From assembly GCA_943371025.1 (NCBI GenBank), contig CALRTC020000009.1, positions 124,001 through 188,000 on the forward strand: a DNA stretch of 64,000 nt. Direction: 5' to 3'. The translations under genes and the position numbers were made by a program. Shown one piece after another: positions 36,757-45,164 of this stretch. The DNA comes from Niveispirillum sp943371025. GTDB taxonomy: Bacteria > Pseudomonadota > Alphaproteobacteria > Azospirillales > Azospirillaceae. The notes under the pieces were generated by a model. The model saw only the letters and a program-made list of their open reading frames with translations. It searched no databases and was not told where the DNA came from. Each line of letters starts with the position of its first letter. Position 1 is the stretch's first letter.

Positions 36757-37551
36757 CTAGGCGGCGCGGCCGGTAACCGCGCGTTCCACGCCACCCGCGA
36801 CCGATTTCCAGCAGACATCGGCCAGCGTCTTGCGGCTGCCGGCGGTTTCCAGCGACAGCGGTGTGTGGAATTCGACCAGGATGCGCAAGCGACCCGCCCG
36901 CATCATCCGCCACAGGTGCGGCGGCAGTTCCATGTCGCCGTACCAGGCATAAAGCTGGCGCCAGACATGGCCCAGCGGGATGTCGTCCAGATGTGTGGCC
37001 GTGACGCTGACGGGCTGTACAGTCAGCGGCCGGTCACCAATGCGGGTGGAGGCCACGGCGAACAGGGCCGTCTTGAAAGGCAGCGTGCGGTTGCCATCGC
37101 TGCTGGTGCCTTCCGGGAACAGCACCAGATTGTCGCCGGCCAACAGCCTTCCCTGGATCGTGTCGCGCTGTTCATCGGTCTTATGCCGGGCCGTACGGTC
37201 CACGAACACCGTACGCTGCAGCCGCGCCAGCAGGCCGAAGACCGGCCAGCCGTCGACATCGGCCTTGGCGATGAAGCTGGCCGGCAGGATGGAGCCGAGG
37301 ACGGGAATGTCCAGATAGGAGGAATGGTTGGCGATGAACAGCACAGGCCGGTCACCCACCGGCGCGCCCTTCACCACCACCTGCATGCCCAGGATGCGGC
37401 AGCAGAAGCGATGATAGACGCGGGGGAACCAGACGGCAGCGCCCCGCGGCGAAAAACGCAGCAGCAGCATCTGCACGGGGATGCTCAGCAAGGTCCAGGT
37501 CCCGTAGACCGCCAGCCGCACCATTCCCAACAGCGTCGAGCCGATGTCCAT
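36757..37551 (-). CDS. olsA: Lyso-ornithine lipid / 1-acylglycerol-3-phosphate O-acyltransferase
   Basis: A 264-aa PlsC-family acyltransferase. An N-terminal membrane anchor (about 8-32) precedes the catalytic HX4D box NHSSYLD near 74-80 and the acceptor-binding box LFPEGTSSDG near 145. It lies 34 nt after olsB on the same strand, so the likely reaction is O-acylation of lyso-ornithine lipid from acyl-ACP at the inner membrane, the second step of ornithine lipid synthesis; phosphatidic acid synthesis is an alternative or second activity. The length fits OlsA. Confidence 0.88.
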   Translation of the reverse strand: MDIGSTLLGMVRLAVYGTWTLLSIPVQMLLLRFSPRGAAVWFPRVYHRFCCRILGMQVVVKGAPVGDRPVLFIANHSSYLDIPVLGSILPASFIAKADVDGWPVFGLLARLQRTVFVDRTARHKTDEQRDTIQGRLLAGDNLVLFPEGTSSDGNRTLPFKTALFAVASTRIGDRPLTVQPVSVTATHLDDIPLGHVWRQLYAWYGDMELPPHLWRMMRAGRLRILVEFHTPLSLETAGSRKTLADVCWKSVAGGVERAVTGRAA

Positions 37552-37585
37552 GTCTGCCTTGCCCGCCCGCGCCGTTCCGCCGCCG

Positions 37586-38404
37586 TCAGAGCAGCGAGGT
37601 TCCCCGGCGCTCGTAATGGCGCAGGTATTTGTCGGTGATCATGTCGGTCTTCACCACGATGGACACGTCCGTCGTGTTGAACTGATGGTCGACGACGGCC
37701 CCTTCGCCCACGAAGCCGCCCAGGCGCAGATAGCCCTTGATCAGGGGCGGCACCTCGTTCAGGCCGCGGCGCGGGTCGATCGCATGTTCTTCCATCATCG
37801 CCATGTCGACATAGCGGTGCGGCAGGGCCACCGGGCGCAGGGCCGGCGGGGCCAGATGATGGTAGTAGAGATAGGACAGCGGCAGGGCCAGGGCCTTGGC
37901 GTCCGTCCCCGGCAGGCTGGCGCAGCCGAACAGCAGCTTGATGTCGTAATGCGCCACATAGGCGGCGATGCCGCGCCAGAGCAGCTGCATGGTGCCCCGG
38001 CTGCGATAAGCCAGATCCACGCAGGACCGGCCCAGTTCCAGCACCTCGCCCGGATATTCCTCGATCCGGGAAATGTCGTATTCATCTGAGGAGTAGAAGG
38101 AGCCTGCGCGGGCGGCCGTGGCCCGGCGGATCAACCGGTAGGTGCCAACCACACTGTCGGCCCCGCTGCCGGCGGCGTGGTCGATTACCAGCAGATGGTC
38201 GCACAGGCCGTCGAACATGTCGAAATCGCGGCGCTGGGCGGCCATTTCGGCCGACGGCTTGGCCAGCATCTCCTCATAGAAGACGCGATAGCGCAGGCGC
38301 TGGGCGGCGGTGACTTCGGCGGCACTTTCGGCAAGCCGGACTTCCAGATTGCCGGAACGCAGTTCGCCGGAAATCAAGGCATCGGTGGCAATGATATCAG
38401 CCAT
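37586..38404 (-). CDS. olsB: L-ornithine N(alpha)-acyltransferase
   Basis: A 272-aa GNAT-fold acyltransferase: VRLAESAAEVTAAQRLRYRVFYEEM, FDMFDGLCDHLLVID, GTYRLIRR and ELGRSCVDLAYRSRG are characteristic of OlsB. It transfers a 3-hydroxyacyl chain from ACP to ornithine, giving lyso-ornithine lipid for OlsA, encoded next. Phosphorus-free ornithine lipids replace phospholipids under phosphate stress. The ATG at 38404 was chosen by homology. A possible promoter lies about 130 nt upstream; no pho box was recognised. Confidence 0.9.
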   Translation of the reverse strand: MADIIATDALISGELRSGNLEVRLAESAAEVTAAQRLRYRVFYEEMLAKPSAEMAAQRRDFDMFDGLCDHLLVIDHAAGSGADSVVGTYRLIRRATAARAGSFYSSDEYDISRIEEYPGEVLELGRSCVDLAYRSRGTMQLLWRGIAAYVAHYDIKLLFGCASLPGTDAKALALPLSYLYYHHLAPPALRPVALPHRYVDMAMMEEHAIDPRRGLNEVPPLIKGYLRLGGFVGEGAVVDHQFNTTDVSIVVKTDMITDKYLRHYERRGTSLL

Positions 38405-38714
38405 GCTCTCACATTTTCTGGGTCGCTGGCGTGGTCGGCCGGCATCCATCCCGGTTCAGGCGGGCATCCCGGCCTTATACGGGCCGGGTGCGGGGCGACT
38501 TCCGGGCGGGGCGCCGTTCCTCGTGCATTGGCATAACACGAAGCGCCGCGGGACGGTCAACCCACTGTGTCACAGTCCAAGGGGGGATCACGAAAGTTTC
38601 ATGCCCCTGTCCCGCAACTTTCAAAGACCTGCGGGGCCCTGCGGGTAGGTCCGCGCCGGTGCCATGCGCAAATCACAGAGGTGCAGAGCACCGTCCCCAC
38701 GACCAGGGCCGACG
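38405..38714. other. olsB upstream region
   Basis: A 310-bp stretch without a gene. It contains the promoter candidate at 38531-38560, the palindrome ACTGTG-T-CACAGT at 38564-38576 just upstream of its -35 box, and a looser dyad GAAAGTT (38592-38598) / AACTTTC (38616-38622). Its first 110 bp, next to the olsB start, are Cys/Gly-codon-like GC-rich leader with nothing recognisable. Confidence 0.5.
38531..38560 (-). promoter_or_regulatory. Promoter candidate for olsB-olsA
   Basis: On the minus strand TTGACC (38560-38555), an 18-bp spacer and TTATGC (38536-38531). Confidence 0.45.
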
Positions 38715-38742
38715 AAAAAGGGGCGACCCGATGGCCGCCCCT
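38715..38742 (-). terminator. Rho-independent terminator of mucR
   Basis: On the minus strand GGGGCGGCC-ATC-GGGTCGCCCC followed by TTTTT. It lies 26 nt after the mucR stop codon. Confidence 0.85.
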
Positions 38743-38768
38743 TCCCCATGCGAACTTTAAGAAGCCGC

Positions 38769-39188
38769 TTACTCTTCGTCGCCGCGGCGGGCACGGGTGC
38801 CCAGACCGATCTGCTTGGCCAGACGCGAGCGCTGCTTGGCATAATTCGGGGCGACCATCGGATAGTCGGGCGGCAGGCCCCAACGATCGCGATATTCTTC
38901 CGGCGACATATTGTAGGCCGTCTTCAGATGGCGCTTCAGCATCTTCAGCTTTTTACCATCTTCCAGGCAGACGATATATTCCGGCGTCACCGACTTCTTG
39001 ATGGCGACCGCAGGCTGCGGCTTTTCGCTCTGCACGACAGGCTCGGTGCCGACGTTCGACAAAGTGCGGTATACCTGCTCGATCAGCGCAGGAAGATCGT
39101 TGATGGCGACTATATTGTTGGAAACATGGGCGGCGACGATTTCCGTCGTCAGAGACAAAAGTTCGGGCGAGGACGATGCGCTGGTCAT
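38769..39188 (-). CDS. MucR/Ros-family zinc-finger transcriptional regulator
   Basis: A 139-aa protein. The C-terminal half carries the prokaryotic zinc-finger core YIVCLEDGKKLKMLKRHL followed by TAYNMSPEEYRDRWGLPPDYP, the diagnostic MucR/Ros signature. These proteins are H-NS-like silencers and regulators of exopolysaccharide, motility and host interaction in alphaproteobacteria, often autorepressed. GGAG lies about 9 nt before the ATG at 39188. It has its own promoter and terminator, so it is monocistronic. Confidence 0.93.
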   Translation of the reverse strand: MTSASSSPELLSLTTEIVAAHVSNNIVAINDLPALIEQVYRTLSNVGTEPVVQSEKPQPAVAIKKSVTPEYIVCLEDGKKLKMLKRHLKTAYNMSPEEYRDRWGLPPDYPMVAPNYAKQRSRLAKQIGLGTRARRGDEE

Positions 39189-39220
39189 GTATCATTGCTC
39201 CGGGCGAGAAACTAGATGGT

Positions 39221-39249
39221 CATATAAGTCTTATCGGCGACCCATGCAA
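39221..39249 (-). promoter_or_regulatory. Promoter of mucR
   Basis: On the minus strand TTGCAT (39249-39244), exactly 17 bp, then TATATG (39226-39221). The surroundings are AT-rich, as expected for MucR autorepression sites. Confidence 0.65.
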
Positions 39250-39294
39250 TATCCATTTGGCAAGATATCAAAGGAATCAGCAACTGTGGAAAAC

Positions 39295-39534
39295 ATGCCA
39301 GACCAGTTCCTCGATATCACGGCACTTGTCTGTCCAATGACCTTTGTCAGGACAAAACTTGCCGTGGAGCGGCTGCAATCCGGGCAAGTGCTTGAAGTTC
39401 GTATGAATTCCGGAGAGCCAAGTCGGAATGTCCCTGCCAGTTTGCGCGAGCACGGCTATCAGGTGAACGAACTTCAACCAGAGAACCCCGACAATCCCAC
39501 GGGTGTTCAGCGTCTTTTGGTCAGAAAACCTTAA
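39295..39534 (+). CDS. TusA-family sulfur-carrier protein
   Basis: A 79-aa protein starting MPDQFLDITALVCPMTFVRTKLAVERL. The single Cys in the conserved C-P-M motif is the persulfide-carrying residue of TusA/SirA-like proteins, and the two-layer fold (LEVRMNSGEP, SLREHGYQVNEL) fits. The motif is CPM rather than the CPxP of TusA proper, so it may serve a different sulfur relay. An ATG at 39244 would add 17 residues; the inner ATG gives the family length. It ends one base from the convergent rimI stop. Confidence 0.85.
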   Translation: MPDQFLDITALVCPMTFVRTKLAVERLQSGQVLEVRMNSGEPSRNVPASLREHGYQVNELQPENPDNPTGVQRLLVRKP

Positions 39535-40020
39535 TCATTTTTTACCATGGACCAAGTCGAGCATCATGATGTTCGCATCGGTCGAGACGCCTGCATGCTG
39601 GTAATACCCCTTCCGGCGACCGGTCACGATGAAGCCGACAGAAGCATAGAGTCGGATGGCTGCTGTATTCGTGACGGCGACCTCAAGGAATGCCGTCGCC
39701 ACACCCAATCCAGACAGGTGTTCCAGTCCCGCCAGAAGAAGGGTGCGGCCCAGGCCGCGGCCACGCGCGTCAGCATCTGTGCCGACGGTCAGCAGTTCCG
39801 CCTCGTCCAGAACGGTACGCCACAGGGACAGGGCACGCGGCGCCTCCCCCTCCATCAGGATCCAGCCCTCCACTCCCGGCAAGGCCAGCAGGCTGGCAAA
39901 GGAGGCGGCGTCCCAGGCCGGACCGCTGACCGTGGGATCGGCAAAGGCCGAGGCATGCAGGGCCGCCAGCACATCGGCATGGGCGGGACCGGCGGCAATG
40001 ATGCGCGGGGTTTCAGCCAT
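39535..40020 (-). CDS. rimI: Ribosomal-protein-alanine N-acetyltransferase
   Basis: A 161-aa GNAT protein. The acetyl-CoA loop VGTDADARGRGLGRTLL and the C-terminal FLEVAVTNTAAIRLYASVGF are typical of RimI, which acetylates the N-terminus of ribosomal protein S18. It starts 4 nt after the tsaB stop, and this tsaB-rimI pairing is conserved in bacteria, supporting the assignment. Confidence 0.9.
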   Translation of the reverse strand: MAETPRIIAAGPAHADVLAALHASAFADPTVSGPAWDAASFASLLALPGVEGWILMEGEAPRALSLWRTVLDEAELLTVGTDADARGRGLGRTLLLAGLEHLSGLGVATAFLEVAVTNTAAIRLYASVGFIVTGRRKGYYQHAGVSTDANIMMLDLVHGKK

Positions 40021-40024
40021 CGGA

Positions 40025-40717
40025 TCAGCGTGGATTGGGCAGGGTGACGTCGGGCGGGCGCAGGTAGAACGGGTCGGCGATACGCTGTGCGATGCCGGCA
40101 GCGTCCTGCGCCGCCGCGATCCGGGCTGCGGCCAGTGCCTCTGCCGCCCCTTCGGTCACCACCAGTTGCACGGGCGCCGGCCAGGTGCCCAGCGTATCCG
40201 CCGCCCGCTGCGCCGCGTCGCCGACGATCAGCAGGGGCCCGGCGGGCAGATGCCGCGCCGCCCATGCGGGCAGGTCGGCCGGCAGCACGTCCGCCGGATC
40301 GCCCAGCGGGTCCAGCCCGTCGGTGAAGGCCTGCAGGAACAGATCGTCACGCCGGCTTTCGATGGCGGCCAGCAGCGTCCGGCCCGGACGGCGGACTGGG
40401 TCCAGCCCGGCCACCGCCGCTTCCAGCGTCGTCACCCCCACCAGCGGGCACCCGGCGGCCAGGGCGAAGCCACGGGCGGCGGCCAGCCCGACACGCAGGC
40501 CGGTAAAGGTGCCGGGCCCCACGGTCACGCCGATACGGCCGATATCGCCATAGGTAAGGCCGGCATCGGCCAGCACCTCGTTGACCATGGGGACCAGCTT
40601 TTCAGCCAGGCCACGCTGCATCTGTTCGGCGCGCACAGCCAGGGTGCTGCCGGATGCAGCATCCCACAGGGCCACGGCGCAGGCGCTGGTGGCCGTATCC
40701 AGGCCAAGCGTGATCAT
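40025..40717 (-). CDS. tsaB: tRNA threonylcarbamoyladenosine biosynthesis protein TsaB
   Basis: A 230-aa ASKHA-fold protein: MITLGLDTATSACAVALWD at the N-terminus, IGVTVGPGTFTGLRVGLAAARGFALA near 70-95. TsaB dimerises with TsaD and scaffolds t6A37 modification of ANN-decoding tRNAs. The ATG at 40717 gives the canonical start. It precedes rimI by 4 nt. It is divergent from the dipeptidase gene with an overlap-free gap of 67 nt. Confidence 0.93.
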   Translation of the reverse strand: MITLGLDTATSACAVALWDAASGSTLAVRAEQMQRGLAEKLVPMVNEVLADAGLTYGDIGRIGVTVGPGTFTGLRVGLAAARGFALAAGCPLVGVTTLEAAVAGLDPVRRPGRTLLAAIESRRDDLFLQAFTDGLDPLGDPADVLPADLPAWAARHLPAGPLLIVGDAAQRAADTLGTWPAPVQLVVTEGAAEALAAARIAAAQDAAGIAQRIADPFYLRPPDVTLPNPR

Positions 40718-40784
40718 TGGCGCATATCCATGTGCTTCAGGCTTCGCTATCAAGGTCCGATCCAAAACGACAGGGGGCCGCCCG

Positions 40785-41336
40785 ATGCGGTTCGTCACCA
40801 TCGCTCCGCCGGATTTCGACGTCGATCTCGATCTCCGCTATGCCACGGCCGACAATCTGACGGGAAGACCGATCTTCGCGCGTCCGATCTGCCTGCTGCA
40901 CCCCGCCGCCGCCGCGGCCCTGCGCCGGGCCATCCGCATCGCCGGCGCCCAGGGGCTGCGGCTGCATGTCTTCGACGGCTATCGCCCGCCCGCCGCGCAA
41001 TGGGCCCTGTGGAACGTGCTGCCCGACCCGACCTTCATCGCCGATCCGCGCACCGGGTCCAACCATGGGCGCGGTGTGGCCATCGACCTGACGCTGGCCA
41101 CACCCGACGGCACGATGCTGGATATGGGGACGGATTTCGATGATATGCGGCCCGTCGCCTATCATGCCGACATCACCATCCCCGTGGCGGCCCAGCGCAA
41201 CCGCGCCATCCTGGCCGGGATCATGGCGGCCGCCGGCTGGCGCCACCATCCGTTCGAATGGTGGCATTACCAGTTGCCGCAGGCGGAGACCTATCCGCTG
41301 GTGGAAGATGGGGTGCTGGGCCCGGCCGTCATGTGA
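40785..41336 (+). CDS. D-alanyl-D-alanine dipeptidase (peptidase M15D, VanX/DdpX-like)
   Basis: A 183-aa zinc dipeptidase. Zn ligands and catalysts are in place: SNHGRGVAIDL (H and D ligands, near residue 89-99) and FEWWHYQL with catalytic Glu and ligand His near 158-165; VFDGYRPPAAQ holds the conserved Arg. There is no signal peptide, consistent with the cytosolic DdpX/VanX type that splits D-Ala-D-Ala for peptidoglycan recycling. No van ligase genes are nearby, so housekeeping rather than resistance is more likely. It ends overlapping truA by 8 bp, tail to tail. Confidence 0.9.
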   Translation: MRFVTIAPPDFDVDLDLRYATADNLTGRPIFARPICLLHPAAAAALRRAIRIAGAQGLRLHVFDGYRPPAAQWALWNVLPDPTFIADPRTGSNHGRGVAIDLTLATPDGTMLDMGTDFDDMRPVAYHADITIPVAAQRNRAILAGIMAAAGWRHHPFEWWHYQLPQAETYPLVEDGVLGPAVM

Positions 41337-42099
41337 CGGGATCGGCGAAATCGTCGCCGGGATAGAAGGCGCGGGTGAAATACAGCCCGTCGGCCGGCGC
41401 CGTCTGTCCGGCCGCCGACCGGTCGCGGGCGGCCAGGATGGCGGCGACATCATCGGCATCCCAGCGCCCCTCCCCCACCATTTTCAGCGTGCCCACCATG
41501 TTACGCACCTGATGATGCAGGAAGGAGCGGGCGCGGGCGATGATGCGGATTTCCTCCCCCTGCCGGCTGACGGCCAGCTCGGCCAGGGTCTTCACGGGGC
41601 TGGCCGCCTGACAGAGCGAGGCGCGGAAGCTGGTGAAATCATGCTTGCCGATCAGACGCTGCGCCGCTTCATGCATGGCGTCCGCGTCCAGCGGATGGCT
41701 GACCAGCCAGGACCGGCCGGCATCCAGAGCCAGTGGCGCCCGCCGGTTGGTGATGCGGTACAGGTAGGACCGCCCGATACAGGTGAAGCGGGCGTGGAAA
41801 TCCCCCTCCATCGCCTCGGCTTTCAGCACGGCGATGGGATGGGGCTTCAGGTGGTAATTCAGGGCGTCGCGCACCTTCTCCGCCGTCACGCTTTTTACCA
41901 GATCAAAGCTGGCGACCATGCCCGTGGCGTGCACGCCGCTATCGGTGCGACCGGCGGCATGCACCGTCACCTCCTCCTGTGCGAAACGGCGCACGGCCTC
42001 CTCCAGACAGCCCTGGACGGAGGCGCCATGGTCCTGGCGCTGCCAGCCCACAAAGGGGCTGCCGTCAAATTCGATCAGGATCTTCCAGCGCTGGGACAT
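41329..42099 (-). CDS. truA: tRNA pseudouridine(38-40) synthase
   Basis: A 256-aa TruA. The catalytic Asp lies in AAGRTDSGVHA (near residue 52-62), and RYLYRITNR-like IGRSYLYRITNRRAPLAL plus SFLHHQVRNMVGTL are diagnostic. It isomerises U38-40 in the anticodon stem of many tRNAs. The ATG at 42099 (MSQRWKILIEFDG) gives the normal length; no Shine-Dalgarno is visible upstream. Its 3' end overlaps the dipeptidase gene by 8 bp. Confidence 0.96.
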   Translation of the reverse strand: MSQRWKILIEFDGSPFVGWQRQDHGASVQGCLEEAVRRFAQEEVTVHAAGRTDSGVHATGMVASFDLVKSVTAEKVRDALNYHLKPHPIAVLKAEAMEGDFHARFTCIGRSYLYRITNRRAPLALDAGRSWLVSHPLDADAMHEAAQRLIGKHDFTSFRASLCQAASPVKTLAELAVSRQGEEIRIIARARSFLHHQVRNMVGTLKMVGEGRWDADDVAAILAARDRSAAGQTAPADGLYFTRAFYPGDDFADPVT

Positions 42100-42255
42100 G
42101 GGGGGATGGCGGTTCGATTGCGGACAAGGGCCCAAGCGATGCCGTCCGGGACAGGGCGGCGTCAATACGTTTCACGATCTATGACGGGTGTCACAGCCGT
42201 GCGCCATGATATAGGCTTCATTCTTGAACGATGATCAAAATGCGGGGGACGGAAA

Positions 42256-42909
42256 ATGGCAAGTCCGGGACAGTTTGGTGAAATCATCGGCCGAGGCTTG
42301 GCCGAAGCCTTGGTGAACACCATCATTTCCGTCTTCAGCGAACTGGGCCAGGATCTGGTCGACAGCGTGAAGCGGCTGGATTTCAAGCTGATGCCCGGCA
42401 CATTCCTCCCGGACAAGATCACCGGCACGGATGGCAACGACCTGTTCTATACCGGCGGCGGGGCCGACACGGTGCGGGGCGGGGCCGGATCGGACGTGAT
42501 CTTCGCCGAGAAGGGCGATGACGTCATCGATGGCGGCACCGGTTCGGATTTCATGTCCGGCGGATCAGGCAAAGACCGTTTCGTCTTCGCCCTGGCCTCC
42601 CTGCAGGGCGGTGACCGCGACATCCTCATCGACGCCGCCGCAGGGGACCGCATCGATTTCGACAGCGCGGCGGAAACGGCCCTGCGTATCGGCGGCACCA
42701 GCCTGACGGCGCTGACGGGCGATACGGCCATGCCGACGGCCCTGGTGGCCGGCATGACCAACATCGCCATCATCAATGGCAACATCGTCATCGACCTGAA
42801 CAATGACGGCCGCTTCGATGCCGATCTGGATCAGGAGATCGTCATCCCGGTCGGCATCACCCTGCAGTACGACGCAGGCCGGGACTGGTTCCAGATCAGC
42901 GCCGGCTGA
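42256..42909 (+). CDS. Small RTX-type calcium-binding protein
   Basis: A 217-aa protein. A 55-residue N-terminal helical region is followed by RTX nonapeptides around residues 60-105 (TGGGADTVRGGAGSD, EKGDDVIDGGTGSD, MSGGSGKDRF) of the form GGxGxDxUx that bind Ca2+ outside the cell. The C-terminal part contains a second Asp-rich loop DLNNDGRFDADLD. RTX proteins leave by type I secretion through a C-terminal signal; no transporter genes lie nearby. There is no enzymatic domain, and it is very short for the family, so it may be an adhesin fragment or a small structural RTX protein. Confidence 0.8.
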   Translation: MASPGQFGEIIGRGLAEALVNTIISVFSELGQDLVDSVKRLDFKLMPGTFLPDKITGTDGNDLFYTGGGADTVRGGAGSDVIFAEKGDDVIDGGTGSDFMSGGSGKDRFVFALASLQGGDRDILIDAAAGDRIDFDSAAETALRIGGTSLTALTGDTAMPTALVAGMTNIAIINGNIVIDLNNDGRFDADLDQEIVIPVGITLQYDAGRDWFQISAG

Positions 42910-42921
42910 TCCAGCGGCGCT

Positions 42922-43761
42922 TCACGGCCCCGCAAAAGTGCGGTCGTGCCCCAGGCTGGGCACCATGCGCCGGGCCTCTTCCACCTTGGACAGGTCCAGG
43001 TCGGCCAGGATGATGCCCGGCTCCTCGCCCGCGTCGGCCAGAACCTCGCCCCAGGGACTGATGATGACGGAATGGCCATAGGTGCCGCGCCCGCCATCAT
43101 GGATGCCGGTCTGGGCCGGGGCCAGGATGAAGGCCCCCGTCTCGATAGCCCGCGCCCGCAGCAGCACATGCCAGTGCGCCCGGCCCGTGGGCACGGTGAA
43201 GGCGGCGGGCACGGTGATGATCGACGCCCCGGCCTTGGCCAGCGCGCGGTAGAGATAGGCAAAGCGCACATCGTAACAGATGGTCAGGCCCAGCCCGCCC
43301 CACGGCGTCGGCGCCACCACGGCCTGTTCACCCGGCCGGTAGGTGGCGCTTTCGCGATAGCTTTCGCCGCCGGCCAGATCCACATCGAACATGTGGATCT
43401 TGTCGTACCGCGCCGTGATCTGCCCTTGCGGGTCGATGACGAAGGCCCGGTTGGCCACACGCCCGTCGGGCAACAGGCAGCCCAGCGTGCCCGTCATGAT
43501 CCAGGTGCCCGTCTCCTTCGCCAGATCGCGGAAGAAGGGGACGCCGGGATGGCTTTCCTCCGGCTTCACGCGGGCCAGGATCTTCTCCCGCCCCTGCGCC
43601 ATCAGCGACACGTTCTCCGGCAGGCAGACCAGTTGCGCGCCCTGGGCCGCGGCCTGGCGGACGAAGATGCCCGCCTGTTCCAGATTGGGGCCGATCTCCG
43701 GCCCGGCATTGACCTGGACCAGGGCGACGCGCAGCGGGGCAACGGGGGCAATGTCGGTCAT
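42922..43761 (-). CDS. Carbon-nitrogen hydrolase (Nit1/omega-amidase-like)
   Basis: A 279-aa nitrilase-superfamily amidase with the Glu-Lys-Cys triad: Glu in LVCLPENVSL near 49, Lys in RYDKIHMFDVD near 116 and Cys in GLTICYDVRF near 159. The KIHMFDVD and CYDVRF spellings are those of Nit1-type deaminated-glutathione amidases, which clear damaged glutathione. It precedes glutaredoxin grxC by reversed order in the same minus-strand operon: grxC is upstream with a 3-nt gap, which supports a glutathione-linked role. Confidence 0.9.
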   Translation of the reverse strand: MTDIAPVAPLRVALVQVNAGPEIGPNLEQAGIFVRQAAAQGAQLVCLPENVSLMAQGREKILARVKPEESHPGVPFFRDLAKETGTWIMTGTLGCLLPDGRVANRAFVIDPQGQITARYDKIHMFDVDLAGGESYRESATYRPGEQAVVAPTPWGGLGLTICYDVRFAYLYRALAKAGASIITVPAAFTVPTGRAHWHVLLRARAIETGAFILAPAQTGIHDGGRGTYGHSVIISPWGEVLADAGEEPGIILADLDLSKVEEARRMVPSLGHDRTFAGP

Positions 43762-43764
43762 GGA

Positions 43765-44034
43765 TCAGGCCCCGATGCCCAGCAGCGGGTCCAGCTTGCC
43801 CGCCTTGTCCAGGGCATGGGTATCGTCGCAGCCGCCAACATGCTGCCCGTCGATGAAGACCTGCGGCACACTGGTGCGTCCGCCGGCGCGCTGCGTCATT
43901 TCTGCCCGGCGGGCGGGTTCGGCCATCACGTCGAATTCCTCATACGCCACACCCTTGCTGTCCAGCAGGCGCTTGGCACGCGTGCAGTAGCCACACCAGG
44001 GGCTGGTATAGATTTCGACCTTGGGCGACGACAT
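43765..44034 (-). CDS. grxC: Glutaredoxin 3
   Basis: An 89-aa glutaredoxin with the dithiol PWCGYC at residues 13-18 and the glutathione-binding TSVPQVFIDG with cis-Pro and GGCDD near 55-70. It reduces protein and mixed disulfides with glutathione. It is the first gene of a two-gene unit with the Nit1-like amidase. Upstream, comF is on the same strand after 101 nt. Confidence 0.95.
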   Translation of the reverse strand: MSSPKVEIYTSPWCGYCTRAKRLLDSKGVAYEEFDVMAEPARRAEMTQRAGGRTSVPQVFIDGQHVGGCDDTHALDKAGKLDPLLGIGA

Positions 44035-44135
44035 CGGGGGTTCCTGCGCTGATGAATGTTCGGTGACAACAATATGGACATAAGGGAAGCGGTGGCAAAG
44101 CCGTTCTGACCGCATTGCACCTTTCGACCGGGCGC

Positions 44136-44957
44136 TTAGCCGGAAATGTCCGCCTGCTCCACCTGATCCAGCATCACCGGCTTCACCACCCGCGACAGGG
44201 TGGCGACATCCACGGCCCTGGCGCCAGCCCGGCGCAGCACACGGGCGCATTCCCCCACCGTGGCCCCGGTCGTATAGACATCATCGATCAGCAGCACCCG
44301 CGCCCCCTTCGCCCGGTCGCGCCAGCGCGGATGCAGGGTGAAGGCACCGGCAACATTGCGGGCCCGACCCTTGGCCGTCAGTCCGCCCTGGCTTTCCGTG
44401 GCCCGACGGCGGACCAGCAGGTCGGGAATGACCGTCCGCCCCGTCAGCCGGCCCAGCGCCAGCGCCATCAGGGCCGACTGGTTGTACCGCCGTTTCAGCA
44501 GGCGCCAGCGATGCAGCGGCACCGGGGCGATCAGCGTATCGGGTTCGACCAGCAGCGCCGATGCCGCCCGCGCCAGCCATTGCGCGAAGGCCGGGGCGCA
44601 GTCGGTCCGGTCGCCATGCTTGAAGCCCAGCACCAGCGACCGGCTGCCGTCATCATAGGCGAAGACCGACCGGCAGCGGTCGAAGGCCGGGGGACGGGCG
44701 ATACAGGCGCCGCAGATCAGATCGCCCGCCCCCTCCCCCGTCGGGTCATACTCGAACGGCAGCCCGCAGCGGGCGCAGTGCGGGGCGGCGATGAAACTGA
44801 TCCCCTGCCAGCAGGTCGGGCACAGGCTGCCATCACCCGCCACTTCCACGCCGCATCCCAGACAGCGCGGCGGCAGGACAAGGTCCATCACCCGGCGCAA
44901 CAGCGCGCCGGCTGGCAGAACCCACCCACCGATGCGTGTGCAAATATCGGCAATCAT
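44136..44957 (-). CDS. comF: ComF-family phosphoribosyltransferase-like protein
   Basis: A 273-aa protein with an N-terminal double zinc-ribbon (CLGCGVEVAGDGSLCPTC, then CARCGL...CGAC) and a C-terminal phosphoribosyltransferase fold with the PRPP loop VLLIDDVYTTGATV near 220-233. ComF is needed for DNA uptake in competent bacteria and is thought to help process incoming single-stranded DNA. The ATG at 44957 is chosen; no Shine-Dalgarno is seen and an inner Met (MDLVLPPRCLGC) is possible. Confidence 0.88.
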   Translation of the reverse strand: MIADICTRIGGWVLPAGALLRRVMDLVLPPRCLGCGVEVAGDGSLCPTCWQGISFIAAPHCARCGLPFEYDPTGEGAGDLICGACIARPPAFDRCRSVFAYDDGSRSLVLGFKHGDRTDCAPAFAQWLARAASALLVEPDTLIAPVPLHRWRLLKRRYNQSALMALALGRLTGRTVIPDLLVRRRATESQGGLTAKGRARNVAGAFTLHPRWRDRAKGARVLLIDDVYTTGATVGECARVLRRAGARAVDVATLSRVVKPVMLDQVEQADISG

Positions 44958-45164
44958 ATAAGAATGGTAGCGAACACCATTCCCGACCGCAAGCCGGCCT
45001 GTTTGGCAGCACTCCCCCGGGCATGCTGCCAATACATTGAAATCAAACAAACATCTTCACATGATGACAGATCGGTGACAGGATTTTCTCTGGGGGCGGC
45101 AGGACCGCTCCGGATTGGAGCCTGAGGGACGGCCTGACCGTCCCGCATTGGAGAGGGAGGTCAC

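Noticed and set aside
38564..38576. CRP/FNR site at ACTGTGTCACAGT
   Set aside because: The half-sites are separated by one base, not the six (CRP) or four (FNR) bases those regulators need.
40785..41336. Vancomycin resistance role for the VanX-like dipeptidase
   Set aside because: No VanA/VanH-type genes are adjacent and the organism is Gram-negative; a cell-wall recycling role is more plausible.
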